Below, piece after piece: positions 45,169 through 57,714 of a stretch of 64,000 nt of DNA. This stretch comes from Myxocyprinus asiaticus (lineage: Eukaryota > Chordata > Actinopteri > Cypriniformes > Catostomidae). Below the pieces are notes generated by a model. That model did not search any database. It was given only the letters and a program-made list of their open reading frames with translations, and was not told where the DNA came from. Both the position numbers and the translations under genes were made by a program. Within the stretch, counting starts at the first letter, position 1. Each line of letters starts with the position of its first letter. Location: assembly GCF_019703515.2 (NCBI RefSeq), contig NC_059372.1, forward strand, positions 23,112,931 to 23,176,930, read 5' to 3'.

Positions 45169-46896
45169 AATTAGCACTTACTAAAGATGTGCCAGACTGT
45201 GCTAATTAGTGAGAGTCATTCTAGGGAATTTCCTTGTCATTAAAAAGATTATGATTCATTTAAACCATTGTGCTGGTTCTAAATTCATTTGTGGGAATGA
45301 AGTCGAGAGCAGCCCACTCAGTTTATCTCCAACCCCATCAGTCCTACCCCTGTGTAGTGACATCAGCCTGCAGGGTCACATCCTCTCCGAACTCTCAGAC
45401 AGAGTAGGAGGACAACATGCAAGGCTTCTCTCAAAGTACATAAGAATATGAAAACAAAGATGGGAACTACTCTTATCTGGCCTGGGGGCCACACTGTTTG
45501 AAGATGTGCACGAGTTAAGATACAGAAAGCCAAAAGACACTGGAGAAAGACAGAACTTGCAATGAAAAAAGCAAAGCCGCTTCTTCACAGGCTTTTCCAC
45601 GACTATTTATTATTTAGTAATATCTCCCTCTAGATTAAGTCACTAAAAAGCAGCTCCTTTGCAACTCAAGGCATTTTTCAGAGATGCAGTGGGTGTTTAA
45701 TTACTTCCAGACACCTTAATCTGCCTTTTAAAGAAGAACTGTGTCTAATCATCCACTTCCCCGCTGAAAACACCAGCACAGGTTGTGTTTTGGATGCTGG
45801 TACCCAGTATTGGATGCTGACTGCTGACCAGGCTTCTTGACTACTGTAGCTTAACCAGCAAGAAATCATTGGTCAACCCAGCTTTACCTGAAAAGCCATG
45901 CTAGTCTACCAGCACCAAACCAGCATAAACCAGTCTGGGCCAGGTTTTTATGATAGGATTGCCTTTTCTAGAGTAACAAAGTAAAGCTATTGCCAATAAA
46001 CCACATAATTCACTTGTGGAAATAAAAAAGAAACTTCCTCTACAAGGTGGAAACACTGGTGATGGTTGGCTGCAAATGACAAACAGCTGTCATTTTTATT
46101 ACTGTGGCCAACATGAGGTTCTAATTGAATCCTCTTGGGAAGAAACTAATGATGTGACAGGTGCACCAGGCAATTTCTTCATTCATTCAAATCTCCTGCA
46201 GTACAAGAGACATGCCTTATCGATTCATACCATATGCGGACGAAGTCTGCTTTCCATTACTTTAGTTGTCCACTAGCCTGTTGCACACTGAGCCTGGATC
46301 TGCTCCAACTCTGGTTACTGGATCTTATGAGATACAGTGATTGACACCAGATGTAGAACTGGCCGGCTTCTTTTTCCTTCCCCTGACCACAAGGGGTGAG
46401 CCAAGTTCTCCCTCAGCCTGTGGCAGGCTGGAGCTTCACACAGGCTCTGCTTCTAAGATCGGTGGCAGAATGTTGCGGTGAAGAGCTGTCAAAAGCAAGA
46501 TCTTTAGTGACAGAGGTTAACAGTGCCTTGCGGGGTATCTTGCATTGATGTTATCCAGGGTTACCAGGCAACTGATGTGAGACAATGTGTGTGTATATAA
46601 GGTTTCCATGGACTGGATAGGTACGTACTTTTGTCTGCAATCATTTAGCATTTCCTGCAATATGGAGGGTAACAGTGGTGGGAAAAGAGCCCTGAAGCCA
46701 GGAATAAGCATTTTATTAACAGCACAGTTGCGGGTGTTAAGCAGACCCTAAGAGACTATAATGAGTAATGAATAGCAGTAGTTGGAAAATGAGAGCGGTA
46801 TCAAGGTCAAACAGAGTGGTTAAGCTCTAAAAGCACAGGGTTTTACACTGCTATCAGTTAAGGTAAGCCAGTTCTCCATACCAATCACATACGTAT
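45169..46896. other. Unassigned sequence with a short CCAGC-rich part
   Basis: 45770-45945 carries 'gctgaccaggcttcttgact', 'aaccagcataaaccagtctg' and similar words related to the minisatellite at 57184-57714. No gene recognised. Confidence 0.35.
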
Positions 46897-47008
46897 GTTT
46901 GGCTGCACGATTATGACAAAAATCATAAATGTAAATTATTTCCATTGATATTGTAATTATAATTAATTTCAATTTATAGAATTTACATTCAAATACTAAT
47001 TTTGTGTG

Positions 47009-47400
47009 ACTCCAGCCAGGTCTCCTAAGCAACCAAATTGGCCCGGTTGCTAGGGAGGGTAGAGTCACATGGGGTAACCTCTTCGTGATCACTATAATGT
47101 GTGGTTCGTTCTCGGTGGGCGCGTGGTGAGTTGAGCGTGGATGCTGCGGTGGGTGGCGTGAAGCCTCCACACGTGCTATGTCTCCGTGGCAACGCGCTCA
47201 ACAAGCCACGTGATAAGATGTGCGGGTTGACGATCTCAGACGCGGAGGCAACTGGGATTCGTCCTCCACCACCCGGACTGAGGCGAATCACTACGTGACC
47301 AAGAGGACCACGAGGACTTAAAAGCACATTGGGAATTGGCCATTCTGAATTGGGAGAAAAATACAAAAATAAAAAAATAAATACAAATATTTTTTTTTTT
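47009..47400 (+). mobile_element. 5'-truncated SINE with perfect 13-bp duplication
   Basis: CTAATTTTGTGTG occurs at 46996-47008 and 47401-47413, bracketing a copy of the 11953-12383 SINE that begins at 'tgactccagccaggtctcct' and ends in an A-rich tail. The B-box part is absent, so it cannot be transcribed from its own promoter. Confidence 0.92.
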
Positions 47401-47688
47401 CTAATTTTGTGTGGGGGTCTGCATATTACATTGTTTGTGTAGGTTACACATCTAAAACAAGATTAGAACTGTGTTCTGAATGACTTTATCTACTTCATTT
47501 CTGTTTTATACACATCATTAAATCAAGACATGATAAGCAGATTGATAAACAAAACTGCTATTTCAATTTTGAATCAGCTACACACAATGCAGGCAACAGA
47601 CTTGCCTGTGATTGATCAGAATGCTCAACTGCTGCAAAAACCAAACCAAACATGTAAATAGAAAATTTTGAAGCAATGAAAACAGACT

Positions 47689-48346
47689 TTACACGACAAC
47701 GATGTACTAAAAACAGAAACGTTTTTCCTTTTCGTTTTTGAAAAGTTTTGCGTACAGACGACAACGTTGTCAAAACGATCCCCGTTTACACGGATCCGCA
47801 AAAACAACTAAAAAGGCTGTATTATGCATGCCAGGCCAGTAGTTGGCGATGTCACTTTGAAAAGAAACACTACGCGCCTGCACACATAAGCATTCTTCCA
47901 CTGAGCGGTGAATACAAACAATGAAGATGGCGAAAGCATCAAGCAATTTTGTCTGGATGGACGATGAGGTTGCTTTTTTACTACAATTACTTTGCTGGAG
48001 AAGTGTCAAGAAACTCAAAATCTTGAGCAGCACAAACACAGTCCTGTAGTCAACCACTGTGATTTTGAATGTCTCGCGCATTGTTTTGAAGTACTCGCAC
48101 ACATGCCTATAGTCTGAACACGTAATACGCGTGCACATGACATCATCGTTTTCACAAATTCGCGTTTTTGTATGTTTACACGGAGACGATGATGGCATCG
48201 TTTTCAAGAACTTGCATTTTGAAACCCGTTTTCAAAAGTTTGCGTTTTCAGGCTCCAAAACACCGTTGTCGTGTAAATGAACAGCCAAAACGCATAAAAA
48301 GTTTTCCGTTTTTAGTTGAAAACGTTGTCGTGTAAATGGCCCCTTA
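47689..48346. mobile_element. Inverted-repeat DNA element (ACGACAACG type)
   Basis: Left arm 'tttacacgacaacgatgtac' and right arm, inverted, 'tttacacgacaacgttttca', with the word 'acacgacaac' repeated again further inside the right arm. It has a CG-containing interior unlike its AT-rich surroundings and carries a short protein fragment on the plus strand. Confidence 0.72.
47921..48049 (+). pseudogene. Myb/SANT-like domain fragment
   Basis: 42 codons from ATG: MKMAKASSNFVWMDDEVAFL then LQLLCWRSVKKLKILS. The 'FVW(T/M)DDEV..LL' pattern resembles the first helix of Myb/SANT-like DNA-binding proteins associated with some animal DNA transposons. It stops at TAG after one helix. It lies inside the 47689-48346 element, so it may be what remains of that element's DNA-binding protein. 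Short match, hence moderate confidence. Confidence 0.45.
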
Positions 48347-48431
48347 AATGGAATGTTGTTGACACATTAGTTAATTGTGGCAGCTGTAAATTTAATTTTA
48401 ATTACTTATTTGATTAATTGTGCAGCACTAG

Positions 48432-49167
48432 TTTAAAGGTGCACTACATCTTCCTAAGCAACCGATATGACATTAATCTTTAAAATTACACTGACACCTA
48501 ATGTGGATGCAGTATCACATAAAAGCAAACGTTAAAACAAAAACATAGTAGAAATATATTTGCAGGTGTAATTTTCACCCATGATTAATTTATTCTCCAA
48601 CGAAGTGTCCAATAACATGGGAGTTACCGAAATACAGTAGTAGTATTTGGCTGGACATGTGATCATACATGGTGGCCACCATGAGGGGGCGACTCGCTCT
48701 ATGTAGAATTTAAAAAAAAATCTAGGCCGCTGATATGACTGGTATCGAGTGTGCATCGTTTTAAACATATTTGTCAAAAGTACCACTAATTTATTTACAT
48801 TATTAAGTGGAAACAAATAACTTTCCTTTAACACCCTGCCAAGTGAGGGGCCTGCAGATAAGGGATCAGCTCTGAAAGGGCCACTTAGCATGGTTTATTT
48901 TACAGGGGTCTCAGGGGAGCAGCCAGCTGAGATCTGCAAAGAACCCACGACTAGCAGGAGAAAAGGATTCTACGGCTTTCAGGGTGAGCATATGGTCATT
49001 GTCTGTACTTGACAGACAGGGTGAACAAAACACTTGTCTTCAAATGAGGGAAATCAACAGAGGGGAAATAGAGCTTGAGATGTATTTTACTTACTGCAGA
49101 CCACATTAATACAGAAAGCAGACAAAGAGCAATGCACAGGAAAATCTCCACATCATAAATGTAATAA
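48432..49167. other. Unassigned non-coding sequence
   Basis: 48433-48850 ('taaaggtgcactacatcttc', 'gtggccaccatgagggggcg') has repeat character but no paired ends. Confidence 0.35.
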
Positions 49168-49175
49168 CTCTGCTG

Positions 49176-49633
49176 TAGGGTTGGTCCGATACCAAAATTT
49201 TGGCTTCGGTACGATACCAGACCTGGTACCTCGGTATCGATACTAAATCGATACTATAACCAACAAATAAAAAGCAGAAAATGACTTGATTTAAAAAAAA
49301 CTGCATAAAGTCTCACAGATACAAATTATGCATTTTCCGTTTTAATTTTTCTGGATTCCATGTTAAATGTTTTCATTAAATATTATGATCAAATTGTGCT
49401 TAATCAAATTCATACATACAGCTTTAATCAAATAAAAATATTTTAAAAAAATGTTTTTTTTTTTTACAAAAAAATGCTATTTTATTTTTGGTCAAATAAA
49501 ATGCTGCACAACAGCACTTCACAGTGTTAATGAAAACATTAATGAAAAAAATCTGATTACCTGTGGCACAAGGCTGCTATGGCTAAATCACAACATGCTG
49601 ATAATACACTTGTGTTTGTGATATTGCTTACAG

Positions 49634-49664
<31 letters not shown>

Positions 49665-50347
49665 AATGTAATCTTATATCATTGTTATTATGAGTTTTAT
49701 TGCTACTTTTGAATATTACATTTTTATACAGTAGTTATATTTTTCTGTCTTCAATTTCTCGCATCCAGTTGAATAGAGCTTTTATTTTAGCGGGACTTTT
49801 ATTTTGACAGACCTTTGAGTTCTTCCTGTTTTTGATGGGTTATTTATATCAAGCTTCCCATTAATGCTGGTATAATCCTGTCACGACTCTTGAGCTGAAA
49901 TCTCCGAGCTGCACTGGAGGAGTTCATTTAAGTGTAACACCATTTATACCCTAAACACACTGCATGAAAATTAAGCACCAGAAGTGTGTCTTGTATTTGT
50001 GTGAGTGTGTGCGCATGCGTGTACGCATGTGTGTGTGAAGCAGATGACAGAGCAAAGCAGCACCTCTTGTTCATTCTGTAGCATGCAGTGCGTGTGACTG
50101 TATATTTAATTAAATTACATACTTCTGCTGTTTAATGATCACATTTGGCCATATCCAATGTTTTTTTAATTTATTTTATTTTCAAATTGTAATTGATTTG
50201 ATCTCAAAACTGTCACATCTCATATCAATTTGCTAATGATAGCATACTGTAACATGGTACCGAAATTAGCAACAAGATGATATCATACCATTTTAATTTT
50301 TTGGGTATCGCGATACTTCATTAGTACCGGTAAACCAAGCAAACCTA
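49176..50347. mobile_element. Non-autonomous hAT element with perfect 8-bp duplication
   Basis: ctctgctg flanks the element at 49168-49175 and 50348-50355. Ends TAGGGTTGG and, inverted, TAGGTTTGC; both arms carry GGTATCG/GATACC words ('ggtacctcggtatcgatact', 'gggtatcgcgatacttcatt'). 1,172 bp, AT-rich, no transposase frame. Confidence 0.93.
49634..49663. repeat. (TAA)n microsatellite
   Basis: About ten units of TAA, inside the hAT element. Confidence 0.93.
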
Positions 50348-50355
50348 CTCTGCTG

Positions 50356-53300
50356 AGTGATAGTCATGTGGTCGAGTACTTAATTCTGTGGGGACTTAGA
50401 AGTGCAGAATCTGAGCACAGAACTTGCTGAGTTAAGACCTTGTCTGTAATTGCTATAGCTATATAGCAAAACAAGGAGTCTTACCTATAAGAACAACATC
50501 TGCTTGTGTTGTTTAGACATTTTAATGGCTTGCATATATAAAAGTTATCTTTAGGCCCAAAACAAACTCACTCGTACATTTTTGCATCTTTGCAATGGGT
50601 GCGATAGTAGACATTAGTGTAAACTATGTTGATGGCAATATTTTGAAGAGAATCATGCTGAGCAAGTTAGTTAAGCTGTCGACATGTTTATAGCTAGCTA
50701 CCCGAATGTAACTCTATCGCCCCCTTGAGTATTATGATTTGTTACCACCCCAGTACAGAGACTATTTACCAGAGATGGGAGAAATTGGAAGGCCCAATGG
50801 TCAACGGATTTAGAAAGGAGCCAATCACCTTTTAGATGCCGACATCACCTGTCAATCAACCCGTGTACGCGCATGCGCATTGAAAAAATTGCACTTTTTT
50901 AACGTAATCTGAGGTAAAGAAGCACAATTTATGATTCAGGTGTTAGATTTGACTGATTTGCTGATTTGAAATATGTTCTTTAATCATAATCTTGACCAAC
51001 CGTTTTTGAGATTTTGGTGTTCCCCCATTCAAGTAGATAGGAGCTGCACTTTCATGACTGGAAATAGCTTCCCAAGAGCATTCCACAGTTGGCCACCAGT
51101 GGACTGACTTGCTAGAAAGACATTGATCAATATTGCAAAACATACGGTAAATATGTATAACAGGGCTGTTAGCTTGCAATGTATTAGCCAACCATCTGCA
51201 TTTGTGATTGTGTACATGTATACAAGTGTTTCTGGTCTTAGTGTCCTAAAGTGTGTTTAACACTATGGTACAATGAATCATTAGATACATAACTGCTGTT
51301 TGTAAATATGATGTATGAAGTATAAAACAGATGCTTTAAACTCTGCCCAGCTTCATACATTGAGACCATTTTCTTTTTTTTAACTAAAAGAGAACTCTAC
51401 CCAACAGCCAGCAGAAACAGACAGAACTTAGTCTCTCTATCTTCTTTGACAACTATGAATCATCTGCAGCATGTCTTAATGAGAGAGCCTCTCACAATAG
51501 CCTTTTCCCGAATCAAAGTTCATCTGCACTCTTTTGAATGGTGACTAACCCAGCATGTAAACACTGACTCACTTACCTCTAAATTCCTATCTTCAGTCAC
51601 ACTCTCTTATCAGAGTATAGTCTGCTTTTGAACACTGTACTTGGCAAACAAAGCAACACTGACATGTCTGAAGGGGGAAAAAAATTCTTAAGATGTTGAT
51701 TTGGAGCAATGACCTTTTATAGGGCTTATAAATTACAGGCCTGATTGACTTGCACAAGTATCCAGCAAAGGGTATTGGTATCAGTATCGGCGATAACAGT
51801 GTTAAATATTGATGATTGGTTCCTGATCAGTGCACCACTAGTTATAGTACATGTCTACATTAACTAGTTATAGTATAACATATACATGCTAGTGTACTCT
51901 TAAAAGTTGACCAAATTAACCTAATGCAGATATACACGCAGTGTTTCTCTTCTGGGAAAATGGACAATAAATATTAATGACTCATCTTGCACTACACAGA
52001 TTTTTGTCCAATAAAATGCTCTCTAGATTGAGAATGTTTTGCCCCCTAATACCACAACCGACCAGCAAGTACAAAATCATGGTTCATATCTGTGACAAAA
52101 GCTGTGACAAAGCCTACTGGCTATTTAAAAAAAAACTGGCAGGCTCTTTTCTATGTCTGCCTTACTTCCTGTTTCAATAGGAACTACGTCAACAAGAGAA
52201 AGAAAACTTAACTTTAAATGAGGTATCATATGAGGCATCTTTAAAGCAGCCTTTTATGAAGTAATTTGCAATAGATAAATCAAACGTCTCTGGTAAACCA
52301 GAGCAAAGAAATAAAAAGTTGGCTGCAGCATAAGAAACCAAGGTCAAATAGATATATGAATGCACTGGTATGTATGTGCACCACTGCTTCCACTCACAAT
52401 CACCAATTAGCCATGATTTGCAAAACCCCACTGAGTATTCGCCCATCCTTAAAGTTTTGACAACAAATCCCCTCATGAGATGCTGTCTCTTTTATCCACA
52501 CTTCTGTTTAACAATACAATACCACATTTTCCAAGGCTGATTCAGCAGCTGAGGCTACAACAAGTCACATTACCTCTGGTTTTCATGTTCAACAACTGTA
52601 AACATTGAGGGAACTCTATATAACAGCAGAAAGCCTCATTGTTTGCCTGTCTCATGTTCCATCGCTGTTGAGCTCGCTGCTCTTGTTACCCTTTTCTCGC
52701 TCTGTTTATCTCTAAGTAACACACCCAACATCCCATTCACGAAACTGTGGGGCAAGAGTTTGCCTTTGTATGGGACCCGTCAAATGGAACAGGTAGAAAA
52801 AAAAAAGACATGTGGGGATAAGAGTTTTGTCCAACACTCATAACCATAACTACCCAGAGTTTCAGAGCTTGGACATTATCCTTTCAAACACCCCCCCCCT
52901 TCATATTCTCCTGAAACACCTGTGTCCACACCACAGCATTTTGCAAATCCTTTTGTGATGCAGGTAGCAATTAATGTAGACCCTGCACCACTTCTTTTTG
53001 TCATCTTTGTTTGAACTCAGGACTTAAAAAAGAAGAAAAGAAGCAGAGCCATTAGCAGAGGACAGGCTTAAAGCCCCTATAAAAGAAAGGCCAAAAAAAA
53101 GCCATGCTGCTGTCTGTTCCTCTCCACTCAGCTTCCAGAATTCAACCTTCAGAGCACATTTACTCTGTCAAACGAGAAAGAAGCTAACAGTAAAACTGTA
53201 CAAACACAGTTATCTTAAAGAGAGGGTGAATGAAATCTCCAGTTTTTGATAAGGCAGTGGAGGATAGCTCTTAAAGGCTTCCAAAGACTGAACACCTGCT

Positions 53301-53604
53301 CTTCTAGACCGACTCTCCTGTGGTGAACATCCAAAAAGTCGAGCACAAAGCACAAAGCTCTGAATGGAGAGGAATGTAAAAAATTTTAGAAAGTCAAAAG
53401 AGCCTTAACATGGCTGTATTATGCTTTATTCTTTATTGGTACTCTTACACATCACCCTTGGACTGTCAAGAGCACCAAATGCTATGTAAAACTGCTATAA
53501 ATAAAGTGAATATCAAGTATTCGAAGGAGAGAAGATAGTTTTTCATGACTAATCATGAAATTAGCAGGTGTTTCCTTGGGATGATGGTCACTCCATAGTA
53601 GTGA
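50356..53604. other. Unassigned non-coding sequence
   Basis: About 3.2 kb. 51770-51842 ('ggtatcagtatcggcgataa', 'gatcagtgcaccactagt') resembles a hAT terminus without a partner. No gene recognised. Confidence 0.35.
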
Positions 53605-54260
53605 AATTTAAAAAAATGAAAATTCTCTCATCATTTACTCACCCTCATGCCATCCCAGATGTGTACAACTTTATGTCTTTTGTAGAACACAAAGAAAGAT
53701 TTTTAGAAGAATATCTCAGTGCTGTCGGTCCATTCAAAAGAATGCAAGAGAATGGTGGCCAGAAGTTTGAAGCTCCAAAAAGCACATAAAGGCAGCATAA
53801 AAATAATCTATATGACTCTAGTGGTTTAATCTGTATCTTCAGAAGCAATATGATAGGTGTGGGCAAGAAAGAGATAAATATTTAAGTCTTTTTTACTATA
53901 AGTCTACACTTTCACCAGCCCTCTTATGCGAGTTCACGAGAGGACAGAGTTCTTCTTCTTTTTTTTGCCGATTTGCATTCTTCGTGCATATCGCCACATA
54001 CTGGGCAGGGAGGAGAAAGAAAAAAAAGGGAGGGATAAAGGAAAGGAAAGGAAAGGAAAGGAAAGGAAAAGAATAAATAAATCATATTTGCACAACAGCC
54101 CAGTAGGTGACTGAGCATGAAATTAGCAGGTGGACCAACAGAGCTGAGATATTTTTCTAAAAAACTTTGTTTGTGTTCTGCAGAAGAAAGAAAGGCATAC
54201 ACATCTGGGGATAGCATGAGGTTGAGTAAATGATGAGAACATTTTGGGTGAACTATCCCT
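53605..54260. mobile_element. TTAA-type miniature element (family D), long form
   Basis: Left 'tgaaaattctctcatcattt' and right 'aaatgatgagaacattttgg' then 'gtgaactatccctttag' are inverted partners. The left outer end is eroded and the right flank is TTAG. It carries a 73-codon chance frame and an internal GGAAA repeat. Confidence 0.82.
54038..54070. repeat. (GGAAA)n short tandem repeat
   Basis: Six GGAAA units in a purine-only stretch of about 65 bases. Confidence 0.92.
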
Positions 54261-55901
54261 TTAGGGTGGAGCTTGGGGGTTGAAGGATGAATCGAGAAGG
54301 AGAATGAAAGGTGACTCCAGAGGTCATGCTGAGGTTGTTAACGGAAACAGGGACAGTAAAGGATCTCCAGTGACACAATGGCCACAAAATCAACCACACC
54401 TACAGAGAACCGTGATTTATGCAGTGTGGGGCTATAGTCTTGTTCCAGGAAAACTGCAGCTTATCACCAGATGTGAAAGGATGCAGACAGGTAAAAATGT
54501 CCACCAACCAATTAAATCCCTTCAGAATTTTGACAGTCTTGCATTAGTTTGATTTAATGTGAGAGCTGACTTTTAACAAAGGCATAGTATACTTAATACA
54601 GGATATCTGACTGACATACATATATTTATTAAACCCACTAATCCAATGCTGATGTTCTTGGCATAAGTAGGTAAATCTTGAGATTTGTGATTATTTCAAA
54701 TATTTCAAAAAATGCTAACTTGTTAATCACCCTGGTTTATTTTTTCTGCCTTGAAACATTTATATTTTTGTGTCTGTATTGCAACTGCTTACCTTTAATT
54801 AGATCATGATTTCGGCAGGATCTGTATGACTCACATTCTGATAAGCTTTGAATTTGCTTTGAGAAATATTAACACTTCATAATATTGTGAAATTATATAA
54901 TCCTTAATAGATAATTGTTAATGTACATTAATATAGTTATGAATGTCATAAAATTTGCAACTTTTGCCTCATCTGTAGACTTTTTCTAGTAGCTATCATT
55001 CAAGGGGCTTTTGATAAACATGTGGCAGAGCAGAACTGCGCACTGCCCCTTTAAGGATCCACCACCACTACCTAAAATGGCTGCTCATTAGATTGCCAGG
55101 TGGCAACAATAAAGGAAACAGTGAAGAACAGGAGAGCAGACCTTCACCAAAGACAAGAGAGATTTGAGACTGGGATGAGGTGAAGTTGAGGTGTGCCAAG
55201 CTGATGTAAGTAGAAAGAAAGTTAGTTTTTTTTTTTTTTTGTGTACTGTGATGTGGCTAAGGAACATGATTGGAGGAGAGAGGAAGAAACAACAAAGGGA
55301 CTAATTTGACAGTGCTCATCACCAGAGAGTGATGCCGTGATTTTCATAGCCATTGATTGCCTTTCTTGATTAAAAGTAGGGTGGCACGAGTTCAGAGGAT
55401 CTGCAACTGCCGAAGAGCTCCATGGTCAAGGTGTGACGGAAAACTAAAGGTCTAAAGGGGAAGTGCCAGGTGATTCCTTGGAATCTGTTTGTTGAACTCC
55501 CACTCCGTGTACATGCAAACTCTCCGTGACCCAGCGTGCACCATTCACAAACTCTCCTACAGCCTGAAATCTCTCTCTCTCTCTCTCATACATTTACATA
55601 AATAGATACACACACACTTTAATAATTATTGTTGGGTGTTTTGTTCTGATGTGATTTATGTATTTATGATTATTGCTGGTATTTTGTTTGAGTCTTGGAC
55701 TCCTTGCCTTTTTTGTTTACGCTATTTGAATAATACACTTATGCTTTGAAATTTGACGAGTGTTTGCATGTAATTGGTGGCTTTAAGAGCTATCTGGGTC
55801 AAAGGTATTAATTTTGATGGACCCAAACCTATCTGGCACCCAAATTTTACTTAAAATTATTCACTTAAATTTAGTACAGGGGCCGCCACCATTACAAACT
55901 T

Positions 55902-55939
<38 letters not shown>

Positions 55940-57183
55940 TAAGAGGTTTTTTTTTTTCTTTATATCCTTCATGCATACTGTATCTCTTATATTCAGTGTT
56001 TTCATGCATTGAATTTACGAGCACTGACATGAGGCAGGCAACACAAGACACCTGCAGATGCGTAGCTGTTAGCCTGGGGTTCTTTGTGACCTAAAGTTTA
56101 ATCCAACTTAATTTTTATCCTTTTTTTTTTTTTTTTTTTTTTTTTTGGAATTTTAGTTTGACAGCCACTCCTAGATAGTGTACCAATGGTTTTGATTTTG
56201 TTCCAGTTCATGCTATCTGCCTAATCATGGATTTGTGGAGGCCAAAGTTCAACAACTTTAGAAACTTTTCCAGCTTCTTGAATACCAGCTGGACTTGTTT
56301 CAGGTCCTTAGACAAATGTTTGCTTTTGCTTTGATTTTTCCACTCTAGGACCATATTATCTCTTAGATTCTAATATTTGTTATTTTCAGTGGAAGTTCAA
56401 TAATAAAAAATAAAAAAAAACCTATGCTTTATTTTTTACAGTTTAGGTTCAATTTAATGCTGGACAACAGCTAATTCTCCAACCACTATCAAGGTAACAT
56501 GTTAAGAATTTGGCAGCTCCTATCTGCCTTGAAGGTGCTACATGTCTACTTGGACACCTCCCCAGATTTTTCTCACATTTTCAACCCTGTCTCGAGCCAA
56601 ATTTAACTTCCTTAATAGCCATAGGCATTTCACAAGCATTTGCATGTGTATAATAATTGCTACATGTCCCAGTACAGTGTGTCCAGTTTTTCTGAAGGAT
56701 TTCTGCCTACCTGCCTCTACACAGAACCAATGTGTATACAGGAGTATGAGAGTCAGGCCACAACATTCATGCTCACTTGAAGGAATTTTATCATCCTTTT
56801 CTCTGGGGTTCTGCCAGGGATCTGCAAGTAGCGTTTTGCAGGAGTAGTGTTTCCTTTGTCCCACAGATGTCAGTAATCAGATTACTGCAAACCGATAAGG
56901 ACACTCTTCTCTGAGTCACAGTTATGGCAGCCTTTGCGCTGCCTGTCTGGAACCAAGCTTCTCACTGTGGGGGGGCTCGGACAGTAAAAGGCTGAGCAGT
57001 TTTGGGCCAATCTGTCAAACTCTGACAGGGTATAGATGTGAGCTTAGAGGAACTGAGTGCATAGATCAGGCTCTTTGAAGAAGTGTAGGTAAATACGAGG
57101 GGTCTCATGCACACTTTCTGACTGTTTTATTGTCCCAGCCAGGCCAAGATTGTTAGACTATAGCCTGTTAGAGGGGTTTTGGG
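54261..57183. other. Unassigned sequence with long T-tracts
   Basis: T runs at about 55907-55938 and 56119-56146, a (CT)n run near 55571-55586. 55000-55760 looks transcript-like ('gcccctttaaggatccacca', 'tgaataatacacttatgctt') but no long terminal repeat or frame could be shown. Confidence 0.35.
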
Positions 57184-57714
57184 CACTTTTCAGCTGATCA
57201 GGCTGGAAGACCAGCTAAAATGGCTAAAGACCAACTTGGGCAGGCTGGTAGACCAGCTAAGACCAGCAAATTAACTTATGGTGGTTTAAGATGTTTTTAG
57301 AAGGGAGCTCTATCTACCTAAACTTAAGCTTGGACAGGCTGGAAGACCAGCTAAAGACCATCTTGGTCAGGCTGAGAAACCAGCTATACCATCTTAAACC
57401 AGCTAAGACTGGCAAACTACCACATGCTATTTTAAGATTATTTTTCTTCAAGGTGCTATATCCAGCTAAACATCAGCTTGGCTAGGCAGGGAGACCAACT
57501 AGACCCACTTAAACCATCTAAGACCAGCAAACCAATTATGCTGGTTTAAGATGTTTGTTTGTTTTTTCAGCAGGGTGCTTCATCTAGCAAAACCAGCTAA
57601 ACATCAGCTTGACCAGGCTGTGAGGACAGCTACAGACTAGCTTTTCCAGGTCTGGAGACCAGTTAGACCAGCTAACACCAGCAAATCTTTTTTTTCCAGC
57701 AAGGTTGGGCTCTA
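57184..57714 (+). repeat. Minisatellite of about 130-bp CCAGCTAA-rich units
   Basis: Four diverged units, each with 'aggctggaagaccagctaaa'-type sequence, 'agaccagcaaa', 'tggtttaagatgtttttt' and a junction like 'cagcaaggtgct'. Short relatives occur at 45770-45945. Length varies between units through T-runs. Confidence 0.88.

Larger units (their letters stand above)
46897..48431. mobile_element. Possible hAT element holding two nested insertions
   Basis: Left 'tttggctgcacgattatgac' and right, inverted, 'ctagtgctgcacaattaatc' share the GCTGCAC(G/A)ATTA core of fish hAT ends. An 8-base duplication is not evident, so the limits are provisional. It contains a SINE (47009-47400) and another DNA element (47689-48346). 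Confidence 0.5.

Noticed and set aside
47770..48207. 145-codon minus-strand frame
   Set aside because: No recognisable domain; lies inside an inverted-repeat element where the plus strand shows a Myb/SANT-like start.
55000..55860. Solo long terminal repeat (transcript-like sequence, 'ctggcacccaaatt' resembling a primer-binding site)
   Set aside because: No TG...CA boundaries, no duplication and no second copy in the window.
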